48,404 nucleotides of DNA, taken from NCBI GenBank assembly GCA_028711995.1, contig JAQTRE010000008.1:1-48404 (forward strand), read 5' to 3'. Both the position numbers and the translations under genes were made by a program. Below the pieces are notes generated by a model. It worked only from the letters and a program-made list of their open reading frames with translations, made no database searches and had not been told where the DNA came from. Below, one piece after another: positions 8,670 through 17,731 of this stretch (the stretch's first letter is position 1; each line of letters opens with the position of its first letter). Origin of the DNA: Dehalococcoidia bacterium. GTDB taxonomy: Bacteria; Chloroflexota; Dehalococcoidia; SZUA-161; SpSt-899.

Positions 8670-9422
8670 TCAGTAAACCATCTTCAAAATCCAGGCGAAG
8701 GGCCGTATAGGTGCAGGAATACATTGGACCGGAATGTGGTCCCTGGGGTAGCGGCGTCTCCAGGCGATGTATCTCTGATGTCCCCAGATAATTGCCCAGA
8801 GGAACACAGCCCCGTAGATATACCCCCCAAGAACATCGCTGGGCCAATGAATCCCGCGGTAAATCAACCACAGTCCCATCATCGGGATATAGAGGCCCAG
8901 AAGGACACAAATGGCGGTGCGCCAGAACCCGGGTTTGAACAAACGGAGAACCAGATAGATCAGAATCCCGCAGAACATGAAAACGTGCATCGCCGTACCG
9001 CTGGGAAAGCTGCAGTCACCATTCGGTCGATAAACGACTACCAAATCAGTCGCCGGTCTGGGTCGATCTATGAGATATCGCAGCACCGGGTTCAGAAAAT
9101 CGGCGACTCCTACTAGCCCTACGAATACGGCCTCGGCACGCTGGCCTTTCAGCCACAGCCATACAATGGCCGCCAACCCTGTTATCCCCGCCACCCCCAC
9201 AACACCCATGCGATTGTTGAAGTTGACCAAAGGACCCAGAAAGTCTTCGGCATCTACTCTTTGAATCCATTCGGTTATGGCCAAATCCCAGGAGAACCAG
9301 TCCAGCCTCACCGCTTCGATGGTGAGAAATGCCAACACGCCCAGAATTATCAGGAAGACATACTTTCCCTGGGGCACTGCGCACAATGGGTTGCCTTTTG
9401 AGTCATTAGACATGGTCTGCAC
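8670..9422 (-). CDS. PAP2-superfamily membrane phosphatase
   Basis: A 250-residue integral membrane protein with about five or six spans and the three PAP2 motifs: LRYLIDRPRP (the first Lys is Arg here), PSGTAMH (phosphatase Ser/His region), and YRGIHWPSDVLGGY, which carries the nucleophilic His. Such enzymes dephosphorylate phosphatidic acid, diacylglycerol pyrophosphate or undecaprenyl pyrophosphate on the outer face of the membrane. It is read toward the kinase-like gene and is divergent from the response regulator at 9609. The lipid substrate is not predictable. Confidence 0.9.
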   Translation of the reverse strand: MQTMSNDSKGNPLCAVPQGKYVFLIILGVLAFLTIEAVRLDWFSWDLAITEWIQRVDAEDFLGPLVNFNNRMGVVGVAGITGLAAIVWLWLKGQRAEAVFVGLVGVADFLNPVLRYLIDRPRPATDLVVVYRPNGDCSFPSGTAMHVFMFCGILIYLVLRLFKPGFWRTAICVLLGLYIPMMGLWLIYRGIHWPSDVLGGYIYGAVFLWAIIWGHQRYIAWRRRYPRDHIPVQCIPAPIRPFAWILKMVY

Positions 9423-9538
9423 CGTGGTTTTCTTGCGCTTATTTTAGCATTATACTTTAGTTGAATGCATCTATTGCCACCACCCCAAGAGGAGCGATAC
9501 TGTGAGCCCTCAGGGTATTCCGATTTTGTACGGTGGAT

Positions 9539-9567
9539 TTGCCACTGATTCCACGGTGATGTAAACT
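9539..9567 (+). promoter_or_regulatory. Candidate promoter of the two-component operon
   Basis: TTGCCA (9539-9544) and TAAACT (9562-9567), 17 nt apart, sit 40 nt before the response regulator start. Confidence 0.35.
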
Positions 9568-9608
9568 AGGTTTTAAGGATTTGCCATTTCAATTGGGGGC
9601 ATCTGCCG

Positions 9609-10295
9609 ATGCGGATTCTGGTTGTCGAAGACGAGTCCAATATCGCATTATTCGTCAAACGGGGCCTGATCGAGGCGGGCTATTCCGTTGATCTGGCACA
9701 GGACGGTAATAGTGGGTTGGAATTCGCCATCAGCTATACCTACGATGTGATTGTGCTGGACATCATGCTGCCGGGAAAAGACGGCATTTCCATCGTTCGG
9801 GAGCTACGCAGTCGGGGAATCAAAACCCCCGTAATTTTTCTCACTGCCCGTGACACCGTGGAAGACCGGGTGCTGGGGCTTGAAATGGGTGCCGATGATT
9901 ATCTGATCAAGCCCTTTGCATTCTCCGAATTGCTGGCGCGTATTCGAACCCTGCTGCGGCGGCCTCCCCTGCAGGCGCAGGCTGTTCTGACCATTGAGGC
10001 ATTGGAGTTGGATACGATCCGGCATGAGGTGCGCTACGCCGGAAGGCGCATTGAACTGAGCGCTCGGGAATTCGCGCTGTTGGAATACATGATGCGCCAC
10101 ATCAACCAGGCTGTCTCCCGCACCCAGATAGCAGAACACGTCTGGAACATCGATTTCAACACCGATTCCAATGTGGTGGATGTATATGTAGGCTACCTGC
10201 GACGCAAACTGGACAGGGCCGGAGCCCCGCCAATCATTCGTACGGTGCGTGGCATCGGCTATCGTCTCGTCAGTACAGAGGCAGAGGATGAATAG
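9609..10295 (+). CDS. OmpR/PhoB-family response regulator
   Basis: A 228-residue transcriptional regulator. The receiver domain (1-120) has the acidic pocket VVEDES, phosphoacceptor D51 in VIVLDIMLPGKDG, a switch Thr in VIFLTARD and the conserved Lys in DDYLIKPF. A winged-helix DNA-binding domain fills residues about 130-225, with ELSAREFALLEYMM and VVDVYVGYLRRKLD. The partner kinase gene overlaps its stop codon by 8 nt, so both are made together. The signal is unknown. The nearby PAP2 and exported phosphoesterase genes are possible but unproven targets. Confidence 0.95.
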   Translation: MRILVVEDESNIALFVKRGLIEAGYSVDLAQDGNSGLEFAISYTYDVIVLDIMLPGKDGISIVRELRSRGIKTPVIFLTARDTVEDRVLGLEMGADDYLIKPFAFSELLARIRTLLRRPPLQAQAVLTIEALELDTIRHEVRYAGRRIELSAREFALLEYMMRHINQAVSRTQIAEHVWNIDFNTDSNVVDVYVGYLRRKLDRAGAPPIIRTVRGIGYRLVSTEAEDE

Positions 10296-11841
10296 GTGGA
10301 TGCCATTTCGGACTAAAGCCTCCGCCAAAGAGAGATTCAAGGCTCTTGCTCCGCATTCCATTCAACTGCGCGTTCTCCTTCTGGTCTTTATTCTTGTTCT
10401 GGCAGCAATGGTTTTGCTGGCAGCATACACTCTCGACCAGTTTGAAAAATCCACCCGAATCGAACTCGAGCATGAGGGCCTTCTGTTGTCAAGCGCCCTG
10501 GAGGAGGCGGGTATTGTCCCGCTGGCTGAAGCAAGAGATATTCCCGGGCTGCAGGAGAGGATCAATACCCTTTCATCGGCTCTCCGGAACGCTATTGAAG
10601 TGAATGTCATACTGTTGAAGGATGATGGGTCGGCAATCGTTGCCAGCAACATCCCCGGTAACATCAGGGAGACGTCCACTCGGGAACATGAAGTGCTTCT
10701 GGAAGCCCTGAGCAGGGGAGGGCCCGTCGTATTCACGGGGCGTAATCCCGAACATGAAGGCCGCCCGGCTCCTTCCGGTACGCCAATCGAGGCATCACCA
10801 GAGCCTCATTTCTTTGAAGCCCACCGCTTCTTAAGTGTCACCACGCCGCTGACGATCGATGGCCAGAAGCTGGGCAGCATTAATGTAAAGGTCTCCCTGG
10901 ACGAGCTTCACGAGGACCTCGTAGAAGTCCGCTGGACCATCATTGCTGCGGCCAGCACAGAGATCGCGTTGGTTTTGGGTGGCCTGATCTTCTTACTCAA
11001 TATTCAAGTCTTCCGGCCGCTCCGGCGCATGGGTGTGAAGATGCGAGCTATTTCCGGTGGAGACCTGACGCAGCGAATCGGCCACCAGGGATCCGAGAAT
11101 GAGATTGGGGAACTGGCGAACACTTTTGACCGTATGCTGGATCAACTGCAGGCATCTTTCGAGCGCGAGAAGCGTTTTACCACCGATGCCGCTCATGAGT
11201 TGCGCACCCCGCTGGCGGCTCTGAAAGGGCAAATTGAAGTTGCTCTAAGCCGATACAGGTCTCAAGAGGAGTACCGGGACACGTTGCAGGACCTTCAGGA
11301 AGAAGTGGACCGCCTCACTCGCCTGAGCGGTGACCTGCTGTTATTGGCCCGGTTGGGACAGGGTCGGCTTCAGCCGCGATTTGAAAGGGTTGATCTGAGC
11401 GACCTGCTTGGAGCCATAGCCGACCAAATGCGACCATCGGCCGATTTGAAAGGGATCAATCTGACGGAGAAAGTCCCCCCGGACATCACCATGCAGGGCG
11501 ACGCCGATCATCTCATCCGTCTCTTCCTTAACCTGCTTGATAATGCCATCAAGTATACCCCGCCCGGCGGCCGGGTTGTATTAGAAGCTGAAGCTACTCT
11601 TGAAAGAATTCGTATTTCGGTCAGCGATACCGGACCGGGCATTCCAGAGGAGCATCTCCCCTTCCTTTTTGACCGGTTCTACAGGGTGGAAACGGCCCGG
11701 TCTCGGGATACCGGTGGTGCGGGACTGGGATTATCCATTGTCTATGAGCTGGCTCGCAGCCATCATGGCACCATTGCCGTGGATAGCAAACCGGGCCAAG
11801 GGACCATTTTCACCGTGGAACTGCCAAGAAATCCTCAATAG
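10288..11841 (+). CDS. HAMP-domain sensor histidine kinase
   Basis: A 517-residue membrane kinase. Following a short cytosolic lead, the first span is LLVFILVLAAMVLLAAYTL. An extracytoplasmic sensor of about 180 residues follows, then the second span (WTIIAAASTEIALVLGGLIF). Next come HAMP (FRPLRRMGVKMRAISGGDL), HisKA with the phosphoacceptor His in DAAHELRTPLAAL near residue 304, and HATPase with N box (LLDNAIKY), G1 (VSDTGPGIP) and G2 (GGAGLGLSIV). The ATG at 10288 was chosen because it overlaps the regulator stop. An ATG at 10300 is an alternative. It phosphorylates the regulator encoded just upstream. Confidence 0.95.
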   Translation: MNRWMPFRTKASAKERFKALAPHSIQLRVLLLVFILVLAAMVLLAAYTLDQFEKSTRIELEHEGLLLSSALEEAGIVPLAEARDIPGLQERINTLSSALRNAIEVNVILLKDDGSAIVASNIPGNIRETSTREHEVLLEALSRGGPVVFTGRNPEHEGRPAPSGTPIEASPEPHFFEAHRFLSVTTPLTIDGQKLGSINVKVSLDELHEDLVEVRWTIIAAASTEIALVLGGLIFLLNIQVFRPLRRMGVKMRAISGGDLTQRIGHQGSENEIGELANTFDRMLDQLQASFEREKRFTTDAAHELRTPLAALKGQIEVALSRYRSQEEYRDTLQDLQEEVDRLTRLSGDLLLLARLGQGRLQPRFERVDLSDLLGAIADQMRPSADLKGINLTEKVPPDITMQGDADHLIRLFLNLLDNAIKYTPPGGRVVLEAEATLERIRISVSDTGPGIPEEHLPFLFDRFYRVETARSRDTGGAGLGLSIVYELARSHHGTIAVDSKPGQGTIFTVELPRNPQ

Positions 11842-12128
11842 CCGCTTATCCCCATCCGGCCAACCATTGATATCTTCCCGCTCCGGACCCTTCGAAGTTA
11901 AGAGCTTTCTTATCTTTGTCTCATCGCTTTATTAACCTTCGTAGATATACTAAACTTATAGCTCTATCATTTCTCACCTGGGAAAGCTGTTGTTGGCAGA
12001 ATAAATCGGTGGGCAGACTCATTGCCTGCGTCATCCGGATCACATGATGGAACTGAAAAGAGGCGGTACAATCCCAACTGGGGACTGGTGAAATTGTCCG
12101 GGAGATCAACCGAACGGAGAGTTGAAGT

Positions 12129-13097
12129 GTGAAAATAGGCATACTCATCCTGTGGAGATGTGGGTTTGTAATCCTGCTCTTGATACTGATGTTTGACGTA
12201 TCAGGAGGCATTGCCAGGGCAATGTTTGTGGAGTCCTGGCCGCAGAATCCCGCTGCGCCCTCCGATTGCCATGCGGACTTCGTGGTATTCGGTGATTCTC
12301 AGGGCAGTTTTGATCCTCTCTGGACGATCTCCCCCGACTTCGATAAGCTGCCCGGCCTGATAAATCAAATCGACGTGCCGATGGCTTTCCACGTGGGAGA
12401 CATGTACACCGGCGACACCTTCTTTGCGCGCGGCGTCAGAAACCAAGCAGAATCGTTTCTGGGAGATGTGGCAACCCTGCGAATACCGATGCACCCGGTC
12501 ATGGGGAACCACGACGCCCGGGGAGGAGGGTGGAATGTAACCAAAGAGCTAATCTTTCAAAATACGAGCACTTACTATTCTTTCGATCAGGGAGACAGCC
12601 ATTTTGTGATTCTCGATGCTTTCATGCCGGGATATGAGCATACCCTCTCGCAGGAGCAATTCAGATGGCTGGAGGCCGACCTCGCCAGCACCAGACAGCT
12701 CCATATTTTCGTATTCGTACATGCGCCGCTTTATCCTTTAGGGTCTCATTTGGGAGGATCGCTGGACAAGTATCCTGCCATGAGAGATCAACTAGGCGCG
12801 CTGCTGGTTAAATCCGGTGTGGATATCCTTTTTTGTGGGCATGAACATTTCTACGCCAGCTTCGGCTATGATGGACTGATGCAGGTCACTACGGGAGGGG
12901 TTGGTGCAAAGCTGAAGTCCCCCGCCAGCCCCAAAGAATTGGCCGGAGAATACGGTTATGATATGACTAAAGTGAGTCGGCTGAAAACACAGAAGGTGCT
13001 GCACTATGTTTGTGTGAGCACCAGCACTCTCGATATTACAGTTACGGCTTACGATCTTGAAGGCAATATGATTGATCAATTCAGTATCGCGCCCTAA
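12129..13097 (+). CDS. Exported calcineurin-like metallophosphoesterase
   Basis: A 322-residue enzyme with an N-terminal hydrophobic segment (ILILWRCGFVILLLILMFD), so it is exported or membrane-tethered. The metallophosphoesterase motifs are in order: FVVFGDSQG, HVGDMYTG, VMGNHDARG, FVHAPLY and CGHEHFYAS. These supply the Asp, Asn and His ligands of a two-metal site. The substrate could be a nucleotide or phosphomonoester. The GTG start at 12129 has GGAGAGTTGAA upstream. The preceding 287 nt hold no gene. It stands alone and could be controlled by the preceding two-component system, but no site shows this. Confidence 0.88.
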   Translation: MKIGILILWRCGFVILLLILMFDVSGGIARAMFVESWPQNPAAPSDCHADFVVFGDSQGSFDPLWTISPDFDKLPGLINQIDVPMAFHVGDMYTGDTFFARGVRNQAESFLGDVATLRIPMHPVMGNHDARGGGWNVTKELIFQNTSTYYSFDQGDSHFVILDAFMPGYEHTLSQEQFRWLEADLASTRQLHIFVFVHAPLYPLGSHLGGSLDKYPAMRDQLGALLVKSGVDILFCGHEHFYASFGYDGLMQVTTGGVGAKLKSPASPKELAGEYGYDMTKVSRLKTQKVLHYVCVSTSTLDITVTAYDLEGNMIDQFSIAP

Positions 13098-13561
13098 TGA
13101 TGACACCGAATAGCCTGTCAGACAATGACGTTGGGGTGGCATTGCTCCGAGGTGTGAACTGCGTTTCCGTGATACTCATCGAGCCATGCACGCTGAGGCC
13201 ACCAGCAATAGCATCCCTTTGATTTCACCACGCGGGCAAGCGAGATCATCAATAGTTATGCCATTGTTTAGACAATATCTGGCTCAATTCGCATCAGCCC
13301 TCTGGCCCCCTATGCTGCCAACAATTGAGAGTGATCTGCTCCGTTCTGCTTTTCCCCATTATTATGCTCCCATTCGGCATCATTCCCAATCAGATGGAAA
13401 ACCCGGAAGCCTCTGCCGTATTTGTGCCCCTCGATTTCATGCGCCGCAAGAGATACGGATTTTCCGGCATAAAGCCATACCAATAAATGAATTGGGACCT
13501 TTTCCCAATCTCAATTCAGCCGTGCCGGCGTGTTATAATAGACTCTGCAAGGAGACCTAAT
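13098..13561 (+). other. Gene-free interval and lysA leader
   Basis: The 464 nt between the phosphoesterase and the decarboxylase contain no convincing gene. A 124-codon open frame at 13186 lacks a ribosome site and reads like non-coding sequence. Near the right end are a hairpin (ATTGGGA at 13492-13498 with TCCCAAT at 13503-13509) and a perfect -10 box TATAAT at 13534-13539. No clear -35 box is seen. Confidence 0.4.
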
Positions 13562-14827
13562 ATGGCAACAAAAGACCTCCCGTTTGACAAAGAGCAATTG
13601 GAACCCATTGTGCAGAGATATCCCACACCGTTTCACATCTATGACGAAGCGGCCATGAGGGAGAATGCTCGAAAGCTCAGCCAAGTTTTTTCCTGGAACA
13701 AGGGCTTCAAGGAGTACTTTGCCGTCAAGGCAACGCCCAATCCCTATATCATGAAAATTCTTCTGGCGGAGGGATTTGGCGCGGATTGTAGTTCTCTGGC
13801 GGAACTGGCACTGGCGGAGAAGGTGGGAATCAGCGGCGAGGATATCATGTTCACGTCCAATGATACCCCGGCAGAGGAGTTTCGGAAGGCAAAAGAGTTG
13901 GGCGCGATCATTAACCTGGACGATATCACCCATATCCCGTTTTTGGAAAAGCATGCGGGCCTTCCCGAGTTAATCTGCTTTCGATACAATCCGGGTTCGC
14001 TCAAAAGAGGCAATGTCATCATCGGCAGTCCGGAGGAGGCCAAGTACGGATTCACCAGGGAGCAACTCTTTGAGGGCTATCGCATAGCCCGGGATAAAGG
14101 CGTCAAGCGGTTTGGGATTCATACCATGGTGGCATCCAATGAGCTCGATGCCCACTACTTTGTAGATACTGCCGAAATCCTCTTCAATCTGGTGGTTGAG
14201 GTTTATCGAAAGTTGGGAATTCTGATTGAATTTGTTAATATCGGCGGAGGAATAGGAATCCCCTACAAACTCGACCAGCAGGCAGTTGATCTCGATGTGG
14301 TGAGCCGAGGAATACAGGAGCGCTACGAAAGGATTATCGCCGCCAACGGACTGGCTCCGCTGAGATTGTACATGGAATGTGGGCGCATGATCACGGGGCC
14401 TTATGGCTATCTAGTGTCCCGGGTCAGGCACATCAAGAATACGTACAAAAACTTTGCCGGTCTCGATGCGTGCATGGCCAATCTGATGAGGCCTGCCCTC
14501 TACGGCGCGTATCATCACATTACTGTTGTGGGGAAGGAGAAGGCTCCGCACAACATAACCTATGACGTCACGGGCTCGCTCTGTGAAAACAACGATAAAT
14601 TCGCCATCGATCGCCAACTGCCCGAACTTGAACCCGGCGACCTGGTTGTGATTCACGATGCCGGCGCTCACGGCCACGCGATGGGCTTCAACTACAATGG
14701 CAAGCTGCGTTCCGCAGAGTTGCTCTTACGCCCCAGCGGAGAGGTAGTGCAAATCAGGAGAGCCGAAACCATCGACGACTACTTTGCGACCCTCGATCTG
14801 GATGGACTGGCACGTTTTCCGGTCTGA
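13562..14827 (+). CDS. lysA: Diaminopimelate decarboxylase (group IV PLP decarboxylase)
   Basis: A 421-residue fold-III PLP enzyme that removes the D-side carboxyl of meso-diaminopimelate to give lysine. K56 in YFAVKATPNP is the PLP lysine. HTMVASN, the glycine loop NIGGGIGIPY, ECGRMITGPYGYL, and the C-terminal HDAGAHGHAMGFNYNG are all in LysA order. The dimer-contact motif normally written C-E-S-G-D is CENNDKF here, as in some divergent LysA clades, so a related decarboxylase is possible. Of the two in-frame starts, ATG 13562 has AAGGAGA upstream. Other lysine genes are not in the window. Confidence 0.85.
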   Translation: MATKDLPFDKEQLEPIVQRYPTPFHIYDEAAMRENARKLSQVFSWNKGFKEYFAVKATPNPYIMKILLAEGFGADCSSLAELALAEKVGISGEDIMFTSNDTPAEEFRKAKELGAIINLDDITHIPFLEKHAGLPELICFRYNPGSLKRGNVIIGSPEEAKYGFTREQLFEGYRIARDKGVKRFGIHTMVASNELDAHYFVDTAEILFNLVVEVYRKLGILIEFVNIGGGIGIPYKLDQQAVDLDVVSRGIQERYERIIAANGLAPLRLYMECGRMITGPYGYLVSRVRHIKNTYKNFAGLDACMANLMRPALYGAYHHITVVGKEKAPHNITYDVTGSLCENNDKFAIDRQLPELEPGDLVVIHDAGAHGHAMGFNYNGKLRSAELLLRPSGEVVQIRRAETIDDYFATLDLDGLARFPV

Positions 14828-14855
14828 CATCCATCCCGGGCAAGGGGGACATCCC

Positions 14856-14880
14856 TGCAGAATGCCACCCAGATTCTGCA
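14856..14880 (+). terminator. Hairpin downstream of lysA
   Basis: TGCAGAAT and ATTCTGCA form a perfect 8-bp stem with a 9-nt loop, 28 nt after the lysA stop. There is no T run, so it is a weak terminator candidate. Confidence 0.35.
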
Positions 14881-14920
14881 ACTGTGACGCGGACTGAATC
14901 AAGTTTATTAAGGAGAGTTC

Positions 14921-15046
14921 ATGGATATTGCCTATTTTGAAGATATCGTAGTGGGACACAAAGGCACCGTAGGCACGCACATTGCTGAGAAGGATGAAAT
15001 GATCGAGTTCGCCCGGAAATTACCAGGGGAAACACCCTGGATTTGA
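14921..15046 (+). pseudogene. Truncated MaoC-like dehydratase (N-terminal remnant)
   Basis: After a strong AAGGAGAG ribosome site, an ATG opens a 41-codon frame. It begins YFEDIVVGHKGTVG and ends IEFARKLPGETPWI, then TGA. The opening matches the N-terminus of MaoC/R-specific enoyl-CoA hydratase-like proteins, where the ARK segment is normally followed by more than 100 further residues including the catalytic Asp and His. Nothing downstream continues the fold in any frame, because the methyltransferase gene starts 10 nt later. A deletion that fused this remnant to the methyltransferase gene is the simplest explanation. Its ribosome site may now serve the neighbour. Confidence 0.65.
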
Positions 15047-15056
15047 AGGTGCCGTC

Positions 15057-15878
15057 ATGAAATCGATCGATTTTTCCAAAACAGCCGGTCAATACGGAAA
15101 TGCCTCTCTGGTTCAAAAGTCAGCCAGTGGGAAGCTGCTCGAACTACTGGCCATAAAGGAGACTGACGACGTTCTGGACATTGGATGCGGGCCAGGCGAT
15201 CTTACCTGTCAGATCAGAAAGCTGACCTGTGGCAGAGTGACCGCCATAGACTCGGCGGAAGGAATGATCGAGGAGGCGAGACGAAAACACGGCGTCTCCG
15301 GCATCTCTTTTGAAATGAGTCCGGCGGAGAAGTTCAGTTATGCCGGCGAGTTCGATGCTATCTTCTGCAATTCCGCGTTTCAGTGGTTTAACCCCCCGGG
15401 ACCTGTTTTAGAGAGTTGCTACCGGGCGCTCAAAAAGCAGGGGCGAATGGGAATTCAGGCTCCGGCAAAACTGTCCCCGGCGCGTAAGATCCCCTCACCT
15501 AACTTCGAACGGGCCATCGAAAGCATCAGAAAAGACCCTGCGGCGAAAGGAACATTTGCCCACTTCCATGACCCCTGGGTGATGTACGACACATCCGAGG
15601 AATACCGGTCCTTGTTTGAGTCTTTCGGGTTCAAGGTCGAGCATGCGCTGATCGAAAAGGTAGTGAGTTTTCACACTCCCGAAGAAGTTTTCGCCATCTT
15701 CGATACGGGCGCGGCGGCAGGTTTTCTCAATCAGCAATACTACAGTGTACCCATAGACGAAAATTACGTAGATCATTGCCGGGGGATCGTAAAGCGCTCC
15801 TTTGCTGAACAAGCTGGCAAAGATGGAAAGGTAGAACTGATCTTCTATCGCGCATACGTGTTGGCCATAAAGAGCTGA
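15057..15878 (+). CDS. Class I SAM-dependent methyltransferase (BioC/trans-aconitate type)
   Basis: A 273-residue methyltransferase with motif I VLDIGCGPGDLT (residues 39-50), the ribose-binding acidic residue in AIDSAEGMI, and IFCNSAFQWF as the post-motif. This arrangement resembles malonyl-ACP or trans-aconitate methyltransferases, but no biotin genes are near. It follows the MaoC remnant by 10 nt and has no strong ribosome site of its own. A dispersed repeat lies directly downstream. Confidence 0.82.
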   Translation: MKSIDFSKTAGQYGNASLVQKSASGKLLELLAIKETDDVLDIGCGPGDLTCQIRKLTCGRVTAIDSAEGMIEEARRKHGVSGISFEMSPAEKFSYAGEFDAIFCNSAFQWFNPPGPVLESCYRALKKQGRMGIQAPAKLSPARKIPSPNFERAIESIRKDPAAKGTFAHFHDPWVMYDTSEEYRSLFESFGFKVEHALIEKVVSFHTPEEVFAIFDTGAAAGFLNQQYYSVPIDENYVDHCRGIVKRSFAEQAGKDGKVELIFYRAYVLAIKS

Positions 15879-15885
15879 ATCAGCT

Positions 15886-16004
15886 GATCTCTGATAGCTA
15901 AGAAGCCTATGATTACTGGGGCAGGATTCTTTCTGCCGGGGGTTTGGGGGTGTCCCCCAAATATACCCTCTTCCCCCATGATTGGGGGGCAGGGAGTTGA
16001 TCAA
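15886..16004 (+). repeat. Dispersed intergenic repeat, copy 2
   Basis: The left end is CTCTGATA near 15888. It is followed by the GGCAGGATTCTTTCTGCC hairpin (15919-15937), the GGGGGTGTCCCCC core and CCTCTTCCCCC, ending in GGGAGTTGATCA. It lies between the methyltransferase and ABC genes. The in-frame ATG at 15909 would translate part of the repeat and is not used as a start. Confidence 0.7.
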
Positions 16005-16019
16005 GATTCCCTAAATCCT

Positions 16020-16931
16020 ATGATCATCATCGAGACCAGAAGCATCGTCAAACGGTATAAAGACATCACTGCCGTGAACGGCGTCGATCTCCGCATCGAA
16101 GCTGGCGAGTGTTTCGGGCTTTTGGGGCCAAACGGCGCCGGCAAGACAACGCTGATCAAAATGGTCACCGGGGTGCTTCCCATTACGGATGGGGAAGCCC
16201 GGGTGGCGGACATGGACGTCTCCAGAAAGCCGCGTCAAATAAAGGCCCTCATTGGCGTGGTGCCGCAGGAAGATAATCTCGATCCAGATTTCGGTGTACT
16301 CAAAAACCTTCTCGTCTTTTCTCGCTATTTCGATATTCCCTCAGCCGAGGCCAAACAACGGGCGCTGGCGAATCTGGAGCTTTTCGAGCTTGCCGGTCGG
16401 CAGAAGGCCAAGATAAGGGAGCTCTCCGGCGGAATGAAAAGGCGCTTGCTCATTGCGCGGGCCCTGATAAATCAGCCTCGTATCCTGGTACTGGATGAAC
16501 CAACAGTCGGCCTGGACCCGCAGACCAGACACATGGTCTGGCAAAAGCTGAAGTCCTTAAAAGAGCAGAATACCACCCTGCTGCTGACAACACAGAATAT
16601 GGAGGAGGCAGCCGTCCTCTGCGACCGCCTGGCGATAATGAACGAGGGCAGGATCATGGCTCTGGGAACGCCTCGGGAGCTTATTGACAGATACGGCGGC
16701 AGCCAAATCATCGAAGCCAAACTCAACTCGGCTGAAAGGGTCTCTCTGGAAGCGGGGTTGAAGCAACAGGGGCTCTTCTGGCAGGAACTCGGAGACACGC
16801 TCTATATCTTCGAATCAGACGGGCCTGAACTCCCCGCCGACCTTAAGAACAAGCTGATCATCATCAGCCGAAGGATACCTACACTTGAAGATGTTTTCCT
16901 CAGACTTACCGGGAGGGCGCTGGAGGAATGA
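16020..16931 (+). CDS. ABC-2 type transporter ATP-binding protein (DrrA/NodI-like)
   Basis: A 303-residue ATPase: Walker A GPNGAGKTT (residues 36-44), Q-loop in GVVPQEDNLDP, signature LSGGMKRRLLIARAL, Walker B RILVLDEPTVGLDP and a switch region ending TTQNMEEAA (the usual His after this is not obvious). The C-terminal about 70 residues are the DUF4162-type tail of DrrA-like exporters. I place the start at ATG 16020, since the longer frame would translate the repeat. No clear ribosome site precedes it. It overlaps its permease gene by 4 nt (ATGA), so the pair forms one exporter, possibly for a drug or lipid-linked molecule. Confidence 0.93.
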   Translation: MIIIETRSIVKRYKDITAVNGVDLRIEAGECFGLLGPNGAGKTTLIKMVTGVLPITDGEARVADMDVSRKPRQIKALIGVVPQEDNLDPDFGVLKNLLVFSRYFDIPSAEAKQRALANLELFELAGRQKAKIRELSGGMKRRLLIARALINQPRILVLDEPTVGLDPQTRHMVWQKLKSLKEQNTTLLLTTQNMEEAAVLCDRLAIMNEGRIMALGTPRELIDRYGGSQIIEAKLNSAERVSLEAGLKQQGLFWQELGDTLYIFESDGPELPADLKNKLIIISRRIPTLEDVFLRLTGRALEE

Positions 16932-17692
16932 GGATGTTTTCGCCGGCCGCGTTCCATGTGTGGCAGCGCAATCGGGATGTCTTTCTTGCCCTAGCGGGCA
17001 GCGAGGTGCCGGGACTGCTGGCGGAACCGCTGATGGTGCTGGTGGCTATGGGATTCGGACTCGGCGCTTATCTGGGCGTAATCGATGATCAGAGTTATAT
17101 CGAGTTCATCGCTCCCGGCATCATCGCCGGATATGCCATGTTCAGCGCTGTCTTCGAATGCACCTACGGCAGCTTTGTCCGATTGGATTACCAGAGAACT
17201 TACGACGCCATTATTTCCACACCCTTGAGCGTGGAAGATGTGGTCGCCGGAGAGATATTCTGGGGAGCTACCCGGGCTTTTATCACTACCCTTGCGGTGA
17301 TGATCATCGCTACAATGTTCGGGCTAATTCATTCGTACATGGCCCTTCTGGCTCTGCCGCTGAGCTTGATCTCAGGTCTGATGTTCGCATCCATTGCATT
17401 CACCTTTACCTCGATAGTCCCTTCGATCAGCAGCTTCAACTATTTTTTCACCCTTTTCATCACGCCGATGTTCTATTTCAGCGGCATCTTCTTCCCTCTG
17501 GACGAGTTCCCCTCAATGGTGCGAACCCTGAGCTGGATTGCCCCGCTCACGCCGGTGGCTCACGCCACCCGCTCGCTGGTCCGGGGCGAAATGGACATAG
17601 TTGTTCTGTGGAGCCTGCTGCTCATGATGGCCATAACAGCGATTTTCTTCTGCCTGTCGCTGGTGTTGATGCGGAGAAGGTTGCTGAAATAG
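16928..17692 (+). CDS. ABC-2 type transporter permease
   Basis: A 254-residue permease of the NodJ/DrrB type with about six membrane spans. These include ALAGSEVPGLLAEPLMVLV near the start, FIAPGIIAGYAMFSAVFE, and LFITPMFYFSGIFFPLDEFP, which is a family hallmark. It ends with a charged RRRLLK. It pairs with the ATPase upstream through an ATGA overlap. The exported substrate is unknown. Confidence 0.92.
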   Translation: MRMFSPAAFHVWQRNRDVFLALAGSEVPGLLAEPLMVLVAMGFGLGAYLGVIDDQSYIEFIAPGIIAGYAMFSAVFECTYGSFVRLDYQRTYDAIISTPLSVEDVVAGEIFWGATRAFITTLAVMIIATMFGLIHSYMALLALPLSLISGLMFASIAFTFTSIVPSISSFNYFFTLFITPMFYFSGIFFPLDEFPSMVRTLSWIAPLTPVAHATRSLVRGEMDIVVLWSLLLMMAITAIFFCLSLVLMRRRLLK

Positions 17693-17731
17693 GGTGCATT
17701 GCCGTGCGATCTCAAGAAAGGATGGTGGAGA

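Noticed and set aside
13186-13560. 124-codon open frame before lysA
   Set aside because: No ribosome site and non-protein-like composition. The end overlaps the lysA promoter and ribosome site.
15909-16019. Upstream extension of the ABC ATPase start
   Set aside because: The extension would translate the dispersed repeat. The conserved ATPase sequence starts at 16020.
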